A stretch of 64,000 nucleotides of DNA from Saprospiraceae bacterium UBA7687 (GCA_002482845.1 DLGT01000124.1:31994-95993), one strand, 5' to 3'; counted from the stretch's first letter, positions 44,211 to 53,309 are shown. Program-made: numbers and translations. The notes: a model not told the origin generated them from the sequence alone.

Positions 44211-46586
44211 TTAAAATTGAATACGATATAGAATATCTGGGAAAAATCCAATCTGATATAAGGTGTCTACATTGTTGGTCACTCGATTGTATCTTTTAGC
44301 AAATACATTCTGATGATTACTGACATTCTGGAAATCAAGAAAAAATTGCTGACTAAAGCCTTTTCTATTCATTCTAAACCCTATTTTAAAATCAACCCTT
44401 AAATAAGTATTTAATTTTTCGCTGAATGCCCGATCTTCAAATAATATTTCTCTTCCTGCTATTTTGGATGCTTCTAGATTGACAGGTGTGATGTATCTGC
44501 CACCTGCGGTGGTAAATTTGAAGTCGGTTGTCAAGGCTGTTTTGCTGGTTATTTTCCATTCTTTACCACCCAATAGATTGAATACGAATTCATTATTGAA
44601 GGCACTGTTACGTTCTATATCGTCACTTCCTGTATATTTACTTTGGAAAACAGAGGTACTCAAGAGTCCATAATATGATTTGCTAAAGAATTTTTCGACC
44701 GTCAGTTCTACGCCATAATTTCTCCCTTTGCCTTCATTTATCAAATCTCCTGCTTGTGGGAAAACAAAATCTGCCCCTGCATTCAGGAGCGAAAACGACG
44801 AAGCTTGTCTTTCAATCGGCACATCAAAAAGATGTTGATAATACGTCTCTGTTTTTATTCTCCAATCATTGGCTGGCTTAAAATCCCAACCTAATACAAA
44901 GTGATGCGCTTTGGTAAAACCAAGATCACTATTCAAAGGCAAAAACTGTCCAGTTTCGTTGGGAGAAAGCAAATAAAATACGGGCATCGGTTGGACTTGG
45001 CTATGCAAACCATATCCGATATTAAAATTAGATTTTTGGCTTGCAGCATAATTAAGACCGAAACGTGGCTCGATGGCTGTCTTGGTGTTTAGAGATTGTA
45101 TTTGTCCATGGATACCCACGATGATGGTGGTTTTTTCGGAAGGTCTATACTTAAATGTAGTATAAGGTTCGTAAGTGGTCAATGTTCCATCTACATCTCT
45201 CACAGGCAATAGATCAGGTCTACCATCATCATCTAGGTCAGGATTATCATCACGACTATCAACTGTCGAAATCAAAGAGCGTCTGTCGATCGTGATACCT
45301 GTCCTACTGCTCAGTTTTGCGTTGTATTTTGTATTGTAAAAACTATGGATATTTATTCTGTTCAGGTCGTCATTGACATCGGTGTAGGTATAACTTTGTT
45401 GGTAGGAAGTGTCTACATATCGTTGTTCATCAAAACTATTTTTTGACTTCGAATATGAGATGGTTGTTCTCACATAATTATTATCATTGACCATGTAAGT
45501 ATGCTTCAAACCCACTACGCCGAATTGTGATTTTGCCCTAGAGTCAGCATCTTTGGTTGCAAAAAAGTCTGTGTCTTCTAGTTCTTTGCCAATAAAATTG
45601 ATATCGCTCAAGCCACCTATTCCAAAAAACCTGAAATTGCCCAATTTGCTTTTTCCTAGATCGATATGGAAAGTCAAATCTTGATATTTCGGTGTGGCAT
45701 TGGTACCAAATTTAAGCCCGAAAGCATCTGCCAACTGTACAAAACTATATCTGTAACTAACCAAATATGACTTGTCGCCCGATTTGCCAATTGGTCCTTC
45801 GGCCATTGCTTCCAGGCCACTGAAAGCAGCAAGTTGAAAGGTATATTCCGCTTTATCTTTGTTACCAGAGCGAAATCCTACATCAAAAACGCCAGACATT
45901 GCATTACCGTATTCTGCGGGGAAAGCTGATGTCAGAAAATCGGAGTTTTTTAGCAGATTGGTATTTAAAGCACTCACAGGCCCACCCGTCGTACCAAGTG
46001 TTGAAAAGTGATTGGGATTCGGTATCGGCACACCTTCGAGTCTCCATAGGATACCAGCCGGACTATTGCCACGCACTACGATGTCATTTCTGGAGTCATT
46101 GGCAGTGGAAACACCTGCAAAATTGGATACTAATCTACTTGCATCGTTTCGCCCACCTGAGTACCTAGTCACTTCTTCGAGCGAGAAGGTGCGTGCGCTG
46201 ATGGTTGCCATTTCGTTGAGCGCTTTATCTTTGTCCGCTGATGCAGATACGACCACTTCATTTAGGACTTGGACACTTTCTTCCAAGGCGATTTCCAAAA
46301 TGGCTTCTTTACCAGAAGTGACTAGAATATTGGGAATTGTAGATGTTTCATAACCAAGATAGCTGACCTGAATGGTGTGTCTACCAGGTACCATATTTGT
46401 TAAAGTAAATTTGCCATTTTCGTCTGTAGTGGTACCAATATTTTCAGTATTGGAGACAAGTATAATATTTGCCCCTATTAGTGGCGATTCAGTCACTTTG
46501 TCTTTGACAGTACCTTTTATTATGGAGTTTTGCCCATGTAAAAGGAAGCTAGAAAGGATAAACAGAAATAAAATTACATTCTTCAT
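44211..46586 (-). CDS. TonB-dependent receptor with carboxypeptidase-like regulatory domain
   Basis: 791 residues from the ATG at 46586, with signal peptide (NVILFLFILSSFLLHGQ). A CarboxypepD_reg-like domain (GTVKDKVTESPLIGANI, about 21-105) is followed by a plug region (LNEVVVSASADKDKAL onward, with SRLVSNFAGVSTAND and GNSPAGILWRLEGVPIPNPNH) and a 22-strand barrel ending LYRIQF with terminal Phe. It should import a siderophore, vitamin or oligomer, using TonB energy. No SusD gene neighbours it. The TTG and ATG upstream (46619) add a longer, unlikely leader. Confidence 0.9.
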   Translation of the reverse strand: MKNVILFLFILSSFLLHGQNSIIKGTVKDKVTESPLIGANIILVSNTENIGTTTDENGKFTLTNMVPGRHTIQVSYLGYETSTIPNILVTSGKEAILEIALEESVQVLNEVVVSASADKDKALNEMATISARTFSLEEVTRYSGGRNDASRLVSNFAGVSTANDSRNDIVVRGNSPAGILWRLEGVPIPNPNHFSTLGTTGGPVSALNTNLLKNSDFLTSAFPAEYGNAMSGVFDVGFRSGNKDKAEYTFQLAAFSGLEAMAEGPIGKSGDKSYLVSYRYSFVQLADAFGLKFGTNATPKYQDLTFHIDLGKSKLGNFRFFGIGGLSDINFIGKELEDTDFFATKDADSRAKSQFGVVGLKHTYMVNDNNYVRTTISYSKSKNSFDEQRYVDTSYQQSYTYTDVNDDLNRINIHSFYNTKYNAKLSSRTGITIDRRSLISTVDSRDDNPDLDDDGRPDLLPVRDVDGTLTTYEPYTTFKYRPSEKTTIIVGIHGQIQSLNTKTAIEPRFGLNYAASQKSNFNIGYGLHSQVQPMPVFYLLSPNETGQFLPLNSDLGFTKAHHFVLGWDFKPANDWRIKTETYYQHLFDVPIERQASSFSLLNAGADFVFPQAGDLINEGKGRNYGVELTVEKFFSKSYYGLLSTSVFQSKYTGSDDIERNSAFNNEFVFNLLGGKEWKITSKTALTTDFKFTTAGGRYITPVNLEASKIAGREILFEDRAFSEKLNTYLRVDFKIGFRMNRKGFSQQFFLDFQNVSNHQNVFAKRYNRVTNNVDTLYQIGFFPDILYRIQF

Positions 46587-46822
46587 GAAATTGATTTTAA
46601 GCTTGATAGAATGGTGCAAATGTCTACAGGTTTTTTAAATGGGCTAAGTAAAATATGGTGAATTGTTACATTATGGGTATGAATTGTCTTTTTTAGTACA
46701 GGTAATACTTTAAATGAAGTTGGGTATCTACTATCAAATTATAAACTATTGCAATTTTAAATGTAGATTTATTAAAGTGACTTTTTCTTTAAGTTGTTAT
46801 AATCTTATTCTAGGGTTTCTTT

Positions 46823-48208
46823 TTAAAACCACATTGTTGAACAAATAATAAAGCCAACCACGATTACATTTGCCAATAAATTTACACCATCATTATTTAA
46901 CCATGAGTATCCTTTTATCAGTAGGCTTGTAGATGTTTTTTCTTCTGTGATATCATTGTTTTGACGGTACTTTGCTTGCCACAGACTACCCAAAATACTA
47001 TCTAAAATCATACCTGAAGAACCTGCAATGGCAATGATTATACTTTCTTCATACTCTAAATTGAAAATGTAACCTACTAAAAAAGCAAAGATTATTGAAC
47101 CCACTAAACCAGCTAATGTTCCCACTAACGATATACCACCTGATAGACCCACCTTGATAGGTCGCATAGTAGTGATATCATAGGTTTTATGTTTAAAATA
47201 AATACCAATATCACTGCTAATCGTATCTGCAAAACTTACGGCAACTGATGCAAACGAAGCAAGCATAAACACATCATTTTTTGTCATTACGTACGCTATC
47301 ATACATAATACTGCAATCAAACCATTGGCAAAAACTTGAATGGCATTTCTGCCACTTGCATCTTTGGATTTTGGATGGAGTTTAGATGTCAGACTTCCGA
47401 CTATAAAAAATATGGATATAGGAATCAAATAAAGATGTCCTACTGAGAATATGATCATCGAACCAAGCAAAACAGCCGCAGTAGTACCAGTCATAGATAA
47501 CCATTTTTTATGATAAACCACAACCATAATTAACAACATACACAAAAAAGATATCCAACTTTGGGAAGTGTTTGTTGTGTATGAAATGATTGATATCCAA
47601 AGTGTCGCTACCAATGGTACAGTGAGATTATCACTGCCACGATAGGAAAATAACTCACTCAATGCAGGTACTAATACAAGGATGAACAACAAAGGTGTAA
47701 AACCAATAAAAAAATATCCAATTCCTAAAGTACTTAGATAAAAAGCAGCAAATCCTAACCAAGATTTCTCTTCATACAAAAATAGATGTTTCTTTTTGGC
47801 AAAATATTCTCCACTGATTCCTGCCATTGCATCACTAATACCTAAGGTAATTATACCGAATATGATGTTTTGGATAGTAAAAGGTGAGATGAGGAGTAAG
47901 GCAAAGGATAAAGGAAAAAGCGCAATACCATAGCTTTTTCTAGGACTAGGCAATAGAACATTTTGGTAGGCAACTATAAACAGGACGAAGGAGCTTATGA
48001 AAAATATAACGGCCAATTCTAAACGTGATGGTGCATGATAAACTACATACGCACAAGTCGTTACAGCCACCAAATGAAGGATCTTTCTACTCGTTTCTCT
48101 GTGAATATCATACTTGTCAATACTTAGTTTGACTAAAATAGTAGTTAATAAGATTAACACTGCTGCACAAAGATATAAGATATATGGATCATGCTCGAAT
48201 AGAGTCAT
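46823..48208 (-). CDS. Fused phytol kinase-like and DUF92 (VTE5-VTE6-like) membrane protein
   Basis: A 461-residue membrane protein made of two halves. The N-terminal half (HRETSRKILHLVAV, YGIALFPLSFALLLIS, GISDAMAGISGEYFAKKK) matches the dolichol/phytol kinase fold. The C-terminal half has DUF92 motifs (SVAVSFADTISSDIG, RPIKVGLSGGISLVGT, GMILDSILGSLWQAKYR). In plants and cyanobacteria, VTE5 is phytol kinase and VTE6 (DUF92) phytyl-phosphate kinase, working in tandem to make phytyl diphosphate. A methyltransferase and a phytyltransferase-like gene diverge from it, strongly supporting a prenyl-alcohol salvage role. A TTG start at 48235 is an alternative. Confidence 0.8.
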   Translation of the reverse strand: MTLFEHDPYILYLCAAVLILLTTILVKLSIDKYDIHRETSRKILHLVAVTTCAYVVYHAPSRLELAVIFFISSFVLFIVAYQNVLLPSPRKSYGIALFPLSFALLLISPFTIQNIIFGIITLGISDAMAGISGEYFAKKKHLFLYEEKSWLGFAAFYLSTLGIGYFFIGFTPLLFILVLVPALSELFSYRGSDNLTVPLVATLWISIISYTTNTSQSWISFLCMLLIMVVVYHKKWLSMTGTTAAVLLGSMIIFSVGHLYLIPISIFFIVGSLTSKLHPKSKDASGRNAIQVFANGLIAVLCMIAYVMTKNDVFMLASFASVAVSFADTISSDIGIYFKHKTYDITTMRPIKVGLSGGISLVGTLAGLVGSIIFAFLVGYIFNLEYEESIIIAIAGSSGMILDSILGSLWQAKYRQNNDITEEKTSTSLLIKGYSWLNNDGVNLLANVIVVGFIICSTMWF

Positions 48209-48417
48209 TTGATTGTTTTTGTTTCTAAACGCCAAGATAATGTAAATTCTGTCTTTTTTGTTTTATTAAACAATGGTAAATTGAATTTTATAGTACTGAT
48301 CGAATAGTAGGCCTGCAAGATTTAACATTAGCATATTTTAGGGGCATCTTTACAACTTAAGGAACATTAATAGGTTAATAGATCGATGTCATTGTCAAAG
48401 AAGACATTTATTTTGTT

Positions 48418-49161
48418 ATGAAATTGAAGGAACTTGAAGATTTTGATTGGTTTCCGCTCATTCTGAGGAAGTATCAGATGGAATTGATAGGTATTTTGGT
48501 CAGTCAATTTGGGTTTTACCATCATGTAGTCAAGATGATCAAAACAGATCTTATGAAATCTAACAAGGTACATATCACTGATTTATGTAGTGGAAGTGGT
48601 TTGCCAGCGATTTATGTCCATCAAAAGTTAACACTATCTAACCTAAATACAGCCTTAACAGATAAATTTCCCCAACAAATAAGCGATATCGAAGGCGTTG
48701 AATATCTGACTTCATCTGTGGATGTCAATAATTTGGAACCTGAAGCAAATACCTATTACACCATGTTTAATGCTTTTCATCATTTAGAGTCTAATGAAAG
48801 AAATCAGCTTATCCAAAAAGTTTTAGACAAAAACAGTCATTTGATGATTGTAGAGATTGTGCAACCTAGTTTTATAAATGTCATTTTGGTAACACTTGCA
48901 TCTACAGTTGGCGTTTGGTTGTTATGTCCGTTTATAAAACCATTTGATTGGAAAAGATTGTTCTTTACGTACCTTATTCCTATCAATGTTTTAACCGTTT
49001 TAATTGATGGTTATATTTCAATATTGAAATCTGTGACAGTTCAGCAGTATCGGTCAGAGTTTACCACTTTGTTTAACGATATGTCAAGGATAGAAATATC
49101 TTCGCACCTTAGTTTTCCTGCTTATTTGGTCACCATAAAAATATCGCCTAGTCATGTATAA
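48418..49161 (+). CDS. SAM-dependent methyltransferase with membrane tail
   Basis: 247 residues. A SAM-binding motif I (ITDLCSGSGLPAIYVH, about residue 51) is followed by a class I core with MFNAFHHLES. Then come two hydrophobic helices (INVILVTLASTVGVWLLCPF and TYLIPINVLTVLIDGY), which suggests a membrane substrate. Its stop overlaps the start of the UbiA-like gene by 8 bp, so they are co-expressed. By context it could methylate a prenylated quinol, as VTE3/VTE4 do, but sequence alone does not show this. Confidence 0.72.
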   Translation: MKLKELEDFDWFPLILRKYQMELIGILVSQFGFYHHVVKMIKTDLMKSNKVHITDLCSGSGLPAIYVHQKLTLSNLNTALTDKFPQQISDIEGVEYLTSSVDVNNLEPEANTYYTMFNAFHHLESNERNQLIQKVLDKNSHLMIVEIVQPSFINVILVTLASTVGVWLLCPFIKPFDWKRLFFTYLIPINVLTVLIDGYISILKSVTVQQYRSEFTTLFNDMSRIEISSHLSFPAYLVTIKISPSHV

Positions 49162-50071
49162 ATCATTGTCGATTTTATGGAAGTTTAGTAGGCCACACAC
49201 CATCATTGGGTCTACGATTAGCATTGTGGTGTTATGGCTAATGGCCTTGGAAAAGATGACTTATGAAGCTCATCTTCCATTATTGTTTTGGACCTTATTG
49301 GTAGGGATTACTTGTAATGTTTTTATCGTTGGTCTCAATCAAATCATAGATATTGACCTAGACAAAATAAATAAACCCAAATTACCACTTGCTGATGGCT
49401 CGCTTTCTATATCAAATGCTTACAAAATAATCCTTGTTAGCTTAATGATAAGTTTAGTAGTCTCCTTCCTAACTAGTGTGATTCTAGGTTGGTTGATCGT
49501 AGTGATATTACTTATAGGTATTGCTTATTCTGTGCCACCTATTCAGCTCAAAAAACATCATTTACCCGCAGCTATCGCAATTACAACCGTAAGAGGTTTG
49601 TTGGTCAATTTGGGTATGTTTCTGCACTTTTCTTATGCTTCAAGACAATTCTCGCTCGAACAAATCATGCAGTCGCCACTCGCCCTGATACCATATCAAA
49701 TATGGATGTTGACGAGTTTTGTGGTGGCATTTAGTATTGCTATTGCGTGGTTTAAGGATTTGCCAGATACGGAAGGCGATGCACAATTTAGATTTAATAC
49801 TTTAGCCATTGTTTATTCTCCTAAGATAGCGCTTTATGGTGGTGTCTTTTTAGTAGGACTTGCATATATCATTACTATTTTTTGGTCTTATGCTCTTGGT
49901 GATACATTTTTAGGTATTTTTCATATAATTGCTTTTATGGCATTTATGATGAATGTATGGTTCGTGGATTTACGACAATCTAAGACCATCACGAGATTCT
50001 ATATGATATTTTGGCTGTTTTTCTTTTTGGAGTATATTTCTTTTGGTATTAATGCAATAAATTTTTTATAA
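49154..50071 (+). CDS. Homogentisate phytyltransferase-like UbiA prenyltransferase
   Basis: 305 residues with about nine membrane helices. The first Asp-rich motif is NQIIDIDLDKINKPKLPLA, matching the HPT/VTE2 form (N-Q-x-x-D-I-x-x-D-K-x-N-K-P), and the second is WFKDLPDTEGDAQF. These bind the prenyl diphosphate through Mg. The start SRPHTIIGSTISI is also HPT-like. VTE2 joins phytyl or prenyl diphosphate to homogentisate with loss of CO2. Together with the kinase gene and the overlapping methyltransferase this looks like a tocopherol or plastoquinol-like route, though menaquinone or carotenoid prenylation remain possible. Confidence 0.82.
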   Translation: MYKSLSILWKFSRPHTIIGSTISIVVLWLMALEKMTYEAHLPLLFWTLLVGITCNVFIVGLNQIIDIDLDKINKPKLPLADGSLSISNAYKIILVSLMISLVVSFLTSVILGWLIVVILLIGIAYSVPPIQLKKHHLPAAIAITTVRGLLVNLGMFLHFSYASRQFSLEQIMQSPLALIPYQIWMLTSFVVAFSIAIAWFKDLPDTEGDAQFRFNTLAIVYSPKIALYGGVFLVGLAYIITIFWSYALGDTFLGIFHIIAFMAFMMNVWFVDLRQSKTITRFYMIFWLFFFLEYISFGINAINFL

Positions 50072-50135
50072 AGGTTGCGAAACTTTGTTTGAAACTATTT
50101 TTGGAAATATCTAGGTTTATAAATTTCTAAACTAA

Positions 50136-50250
50136 TTTTGTCACGATTTTTGCAACTTGCAGGCAAAAATAGCGCCAAAATTGTATTTCCTTTCCACTTA
50201 TACCACGGATTTACATCCGTGGTTACTATCATTTAACCCCTTCGGGGTTA
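50136..50250 (+). repeat. REP-like palindrome (copy A) with two hairpins
   Basis: A 45-bp imperfect palindrome (TTTTG-TCACG-ATTTTTGC, 9-nt loop, GCAAAAAT-AGCGC-CAAAA; 50136-50180) followed by two hairpins: CCACGGATTTACATCCGTGG (50202-50221) and AACCCCTTCGGGGTT near 50236. Copy B is at 51892-51936, on the other side of the CNNM gene and in the same orientation. Confidence 0.85.
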
Positions 50251-50330
50251 TATTTAAAAAGTTACCTATTTCAAACATTACAATTTACCTGTTTTAAACT
50301 TTGGAGTCTTAATTCTTTGACATTAATTAT

Positions 50331-50358
50331 TTTGAATTGATATCATTATATACCTTTG
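50331..50358 (+). promoter_or_regulatory. Bacteroidota-type promoter of the CNNM/CorC gene
   Basis: TTTG at 50331-50334, 16 bases, then TACCTTTG at 50351-50358; transcription should begin about 50365, nine bases before the ATG at 50374. The leader would be very short, which favours that ATG. Confidence 0.55.
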
Positions 50359-50373
50359 TACCAAATTTATCAT

Positions 50374-51666
50374 ATGTTTTGGGATATCATTATTACACTG
50401 ACCTTGGTTTTTCTGAATGGATTTTTTGTGGCAGCAGAGTTTGCCATTGTCAAAGTGAGGGCGTCGCAAATAGAGCTTAAGGCACAAAGTGGTAATAAAT
50501 CAGCTATTCTTTCATCACATATTGTTTCTCATTTGGATGGTTATCTTGCTGCAACACAACTAGGTATCACGCTTGCCAGCCTTGGTTTGGGATGGGTAGG
50601 AGAGCCAGTTGTTTCAGTGATTATCATAGATTTATTTGATATAGTAGGTCTTGAAATGGGCGCAGAGTTGGCTCATAAAATCGCACTTCCTATTTCATTT
50701 GCCATTATCACGGTATTGCATATTGTATTTGGCGAGCTAGCACCTAAGTCTATGGCCATCCAAAAACCTGAAACCACTACTTTGTTTATAGCTTATCCAC
50801 TCAATTTGTTTTACTACATTTTTAAACCATTTATTTGGGTATTGAACGGTTTTGCTAATGTCATATTAAAAGCCTTCGGAATTCATGCGGTACATGGCGC
50901 TGATATCCACAGTTCGGATGAGTTGAAATACTTAGTCCAACAAAGTGGAGAAAGTGGCACCATTGTGAACCAAGATTATGAAATTATAAAAAATGCCTTT
51001 GATTTTGCAGATAGAACGGTCAAACAAGTCATGGTCCCTCGTAACCAAGTAGTGGCAATAGATGTAGAATCTTTTGATACAGAGATGATTGATAAGATAT
51101 TGCAAGAAGGATATTCTAGGATACCTTGTTATGAAAAGAACATAGACAATATCATAGGTCTTATCTATGTCAAAGATTTGTTAGCGGGCCTGAATAAAGG
51201 AGTGACTACCAATCTAAAAGATATCATCAGACCTGTCATCATCACTACCGAAGGACGTAAAATAGGAGGTTTACTAAAGGAATTCCAACAGAAACATATC
51301 CAAATGGCCATCGTAGTGGATGAGTTTGGTGGTTTTGATGGGATTGCAACCATGGAAGATATCATAGAAGAACTTGTAGGAGAAATCCAAGATGAATATG
51401 ATAATGAAATTCCAGTGGTAGAAAAGGTAAATGATTCTACCTTTAATATCATAGCTACATCTGCTATTAATGATATCAATGCATTCCTTCCTTATGCGCT
51501 TGAGCCTACGGGTGATGTGACCACACTCGCAGGGATTTTGATTTATAAATTGGGTAGGATTCCAGCCATGAATGAAAAAGGAAGGTTGGATGAATACGAA
51601 TTTACAGTCATGAAACGAATCAAAAATACCATCACTTTGGTGCAGCTAAGAGTAGTTTCAGAATAG
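50374..51666 (+). CDS. Hemolysin-family CNNM/CorC transporter-associated protein
   Basis: 430 residues: an N-terminal CNNM (DUF21) membrane domain (FLNGFFVAAEFAIVKVRASQ; shortened GFFVAAEFAIVK), a pair of CBS domains (MVPRNQVVAIDVESFD, shortened VPRNQVVAIDV; YSRIPCYEKNIDNIIGLIY; HIQMAIVVDEFGGFDGI), and a CorC/HlyC C-terminal domain (ALEPTGDVTTLAGIL). Members handle Mg or Co export. A REP-like palindrome lies on both sides of the gene, and a MITE-like copy 3 lies downstream. Confidence 0.88.
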   Translation: MFWDIIITLTLVFLNGFFVAAEFAIVKVRASQIELKAQSGNKSAILSSHIVSHLDGYLAATQLGITLASLGLGWVGEPVVSVIIIDLFDIVGLEMGAELAHKIALPISFAIITVLHIVFGELAPKSMAIQKPETTTLFIAYPLNLFYYIFKPFIWVLNGFANVILKAFGIHAVHGADIHSSDELKYLVQQSGESGTIVNQDYEIIKNAFDFADRTVKQVMVPRNQVVAIDVESFDTEMIDKILQEGYSRIPCYEKNIDNIIGLIYVKDLLAGLNKGVTTNLKDIIRPVIITTEGRKIGGLLKEFQQKHIQMAIVVDEFGGFDGIATMEDIIEELVGEIQDEYDNEIPVVEKVNDSTFNIIATSAINDINAFLPYALEPTGDVTTLAGILIYKLGRIPAMNEKGRLDEYEFTVMKRIKNTITLVQLRVVSE

Positions 51667-51681
51667 ATATGTAAATACAGT

Positions 51682-51836
51682 GTCCACTCCAAAAACATAG
51701 GTCGGGTAATAATCAGCCGTTTTTTACCCAATCTCTATAGGGAAACACCCCTGCCCCTAAAGGGGTATAACTCTGATTATCAATGTACTAGGGATTAGTA
51801 TGAACCTTTTGTCTTAACTATGGGCTGTACGGAGAT
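51682..51836 (-). repeat. MITE-like element, copy 3 (reversed, diverged)
   Basis: On the minus strand it reads, in order, CTCCGTACAG, TGATAATCAG, CCCTTTAGGGGCAGGGG, GGGTAAAAAACGGCTGATTA and TTTTTGGAGTGGAC, the same order as copy 1 (38772-38903). The ends are less well conserved than in copy 2. Confidence 0.7.
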
Positions 51837-51858
51837 GACTTAAAAAGTAATTTTTTTG

Positions 51859-52020
51859 TAACTATTTAGGTCAGTTCCAAAATCAACCGTTTTTGTCACG
51901 ATTTTTGCATCTTTCAGGCAAAAATGGCGCCAAAAGCTATAATTATCTGATCTTTTGCGATGGGTTTCACCCATCTCTACCAATATTTAGCCCCTACAGG
52001 GCAATGATCTAAATAGTTAC
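51859..52020 (+). repeat. REP-like palindrome (copy B) within a 160-bp inverted-end unit
   Basis: The 45-bp palindrome (51892-51936) matches copy A at all but a few bases. It is followed by hairpins GATGGGTTTCACCCATC (about 51958) and GCCCCTACAGGGC (about 51990). GTAACTATTTA near the start and TAAATAGTTAC near the end form an 11-bp inverted repeat that frames the whole unit. It ends 6 bp or so before the convergent methyltransferase stop. Together with copy 3 of the MITE-like element it fills the 359-bp gap. Confidence 0.8.
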
Positions 52021-52025
52021 ATTTT

Positions 52026-52619
52026 TTACTTTTTCTCCCAAAAGACTAATTTGTCTCCAAAATGTGAAGAAACTTTTTGGTAGCTAGGAGGGACTTCTTT
52101 CCGAAAACTAAAGTAAGTCGCTAGTTTAGTTCCGCTAGGTTTTTGGTCAAGTTGGTCTTCCACACGAGCTGAATAATGGTCGTAAAGTGCTCTGTTTAAT
52201 GGTATTTCGTCATTAATTCTGTCCATGACACTGATATTTTCTTGGAAAGAATTAAAAATATAGAATGCATCATACGCTTCAAAACTGATGTTCATGATAT
52301 TGGCGTGGATAAAATGGATGTTTTGTAGACCACTTTCTACCGCCATTTTTTCTGCTTCGTCATGAAATGATTTTCGTAGTTCTACACCGGTGAAGATTCC
52401 ATTTGTTGTCAATGCTCCTAAAAAACAAAATTTGCCACAGCCAGAACCAATATCCAGCACTCGTGTAGTCTTGTCATTGACCAAATATTGGCTCGCTAAT
52501 TTTGCAACTTCCACAGGGGTAAAATGTATCTGAGATACAAACCGAATTTTAGGTTTATATACTTTGTCAAATTCTTTATCAGAGAATTCATCTTTTGATA
52601 TTACCTGACTTATTTTCAA
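52026..52619 (-). CDS. Class I SAM-dependent methyltransferase
   Basis: 197 residues. Motif I RVLDIGSGCGKFCFLG near residue 61, with the acidic FTGVELRKSF after it and FIHANIMNISFEAYDAFYIF as motif II-like region (shortened HANIMNISFEAYDAFYIF). It resembles rRNA-type or protein-type small methyltransferases in Bacteroidota (IHFTPVEVAKLASQYL). Its start overlaps the stop of the preceding hypothetical gene by 4 bp, so it ends a five-gene minus-strand run that starts with the TlpA-like gene or earlier. Confidence 0.78.
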   Translation of the reverse strand: MKISQVISKDEFSDKEFDKVYKPKIRFVSQIHFTPVEVAKLASQYLVNDKTTRVLDIGSGCGKFCFLGALTTNGIFTGVELRKSFHDEAEKMAVESGLQNIHFIHANIMNISFEAYDAFYIFNSFQENISVMDRINDEIPLNRALYDHYSARVEDQLDQKPSGTKLATYFSFRKEVPPSYQKVSSHFGDKLVFWEKK

Positions 52620-52993
52620 GGTTTTTCTTTTTTAGGCTGATGAAACACATCTCCAGTTAAGTGTTTGATATAAATTAGTTTAAGATTCAAACCAATGATG
52701 TCTACTGTTTTTTGAGTTTCTTCATCTGCTTTTTCAAGCTTAGTCGGAAATAAGGTGATCCCTACAAAAGTTTCCATGTGTAAGGTAATTTCTTTTTCAT
52801 TTATCAAAAAATCAAAATATCTTACATCTTGATTTTTAACCTGATGCACTAGGTCAGCTTTAAATTCTTGGATGATAACTTTTACAAAGACATCAAAGAT
52901 GGAATTGTCTATTTGTTCACTTATAAGGATTTCTTTATATGATTTGTTCAAAGTCAGTTTTTTACATATCAAGTGATAAAGTACCTTTGCCAA
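52616..52993 (-). CDS. Hypothetical protein in TlpA-like operon
   Basis: 125 residues, charged, no signal or TM segment. Features: FVKVIIQEFKADLVHQV, an acidic middle (KLEKADEETQKTVD) and an end with GDVFHQPKKEKP. No family recognised. The track start at 52993 (TTG) lies inside the previous gene; a second TTG at 52972 would give a shorter overlap. Stop overlaps the methyltransferase start by 4 bp. Confidence 0.6.
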   Translation of the reverse strand: MAKVLYHLICKKLTLNKSYKEILISEQIDNSIFDVFVKVIIQEFKADLVHQVKNQDVRYFDFLINEKEITLHMETFVGITLFPTKLEKADEETQKTVDIIGLNLKLIYIKHLTGDVFHQPKKEKP

Positions 52994-53306
52994 GTTTGCC
53001 TATTGTATCGAAAACAGAACCACCTACAAAGTACCAAGGTAAACTTTCTAAGTATGCTTCTGCAGTCTCAGGTTTTAATGTTTTAAAATCATTTGGCTGC
53101 ATAATTCCACGATACCATCTGCCCGACCTTGAAATAAATTCATATTCAACTTGATATAGCAACCATGAAGTTTTACAAGATTTACACATTAAGATTTTTA
53201 CTTCACCGAATCTGCCATTCGTAGTATCTATACCAATCATATGAATGTCATAACCACTCGCTATGAGCGGTGGTTGGTGGCACAAACAGTTTTGGTCAGC
53301 AATCAA
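52962..53306 (-). CDS. Cys-rich zinc-ribbon-like hypothetical protein
   Basis: 114 residues starting at a TTG three bases after the TlpA-like stop. Four cysteines in two pairs (CLCHQPPL near the N-terminus and MCKSCKTSW near residue 40) suggest a small zinc ribbon. The rest includes the aromatic-rich SRSGRWYRGIMQPND and WYFVGGSVF. No family recognised. Close spacing to its neighbours points to an operon. Confidence 0.6.
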   Translation of the reverse strand: MIADQNCLCHQPPLIASGYDIHMIGIDTTNGRFGEVKILMCKSCKTSWLLYQVEYEFISRSGRWYRGIMQPNDFKTLKPETAEAYLESLPWYFVGGSVFDTIGKLGKGTLSLDM

Positions 53307-53309
53307 TAT

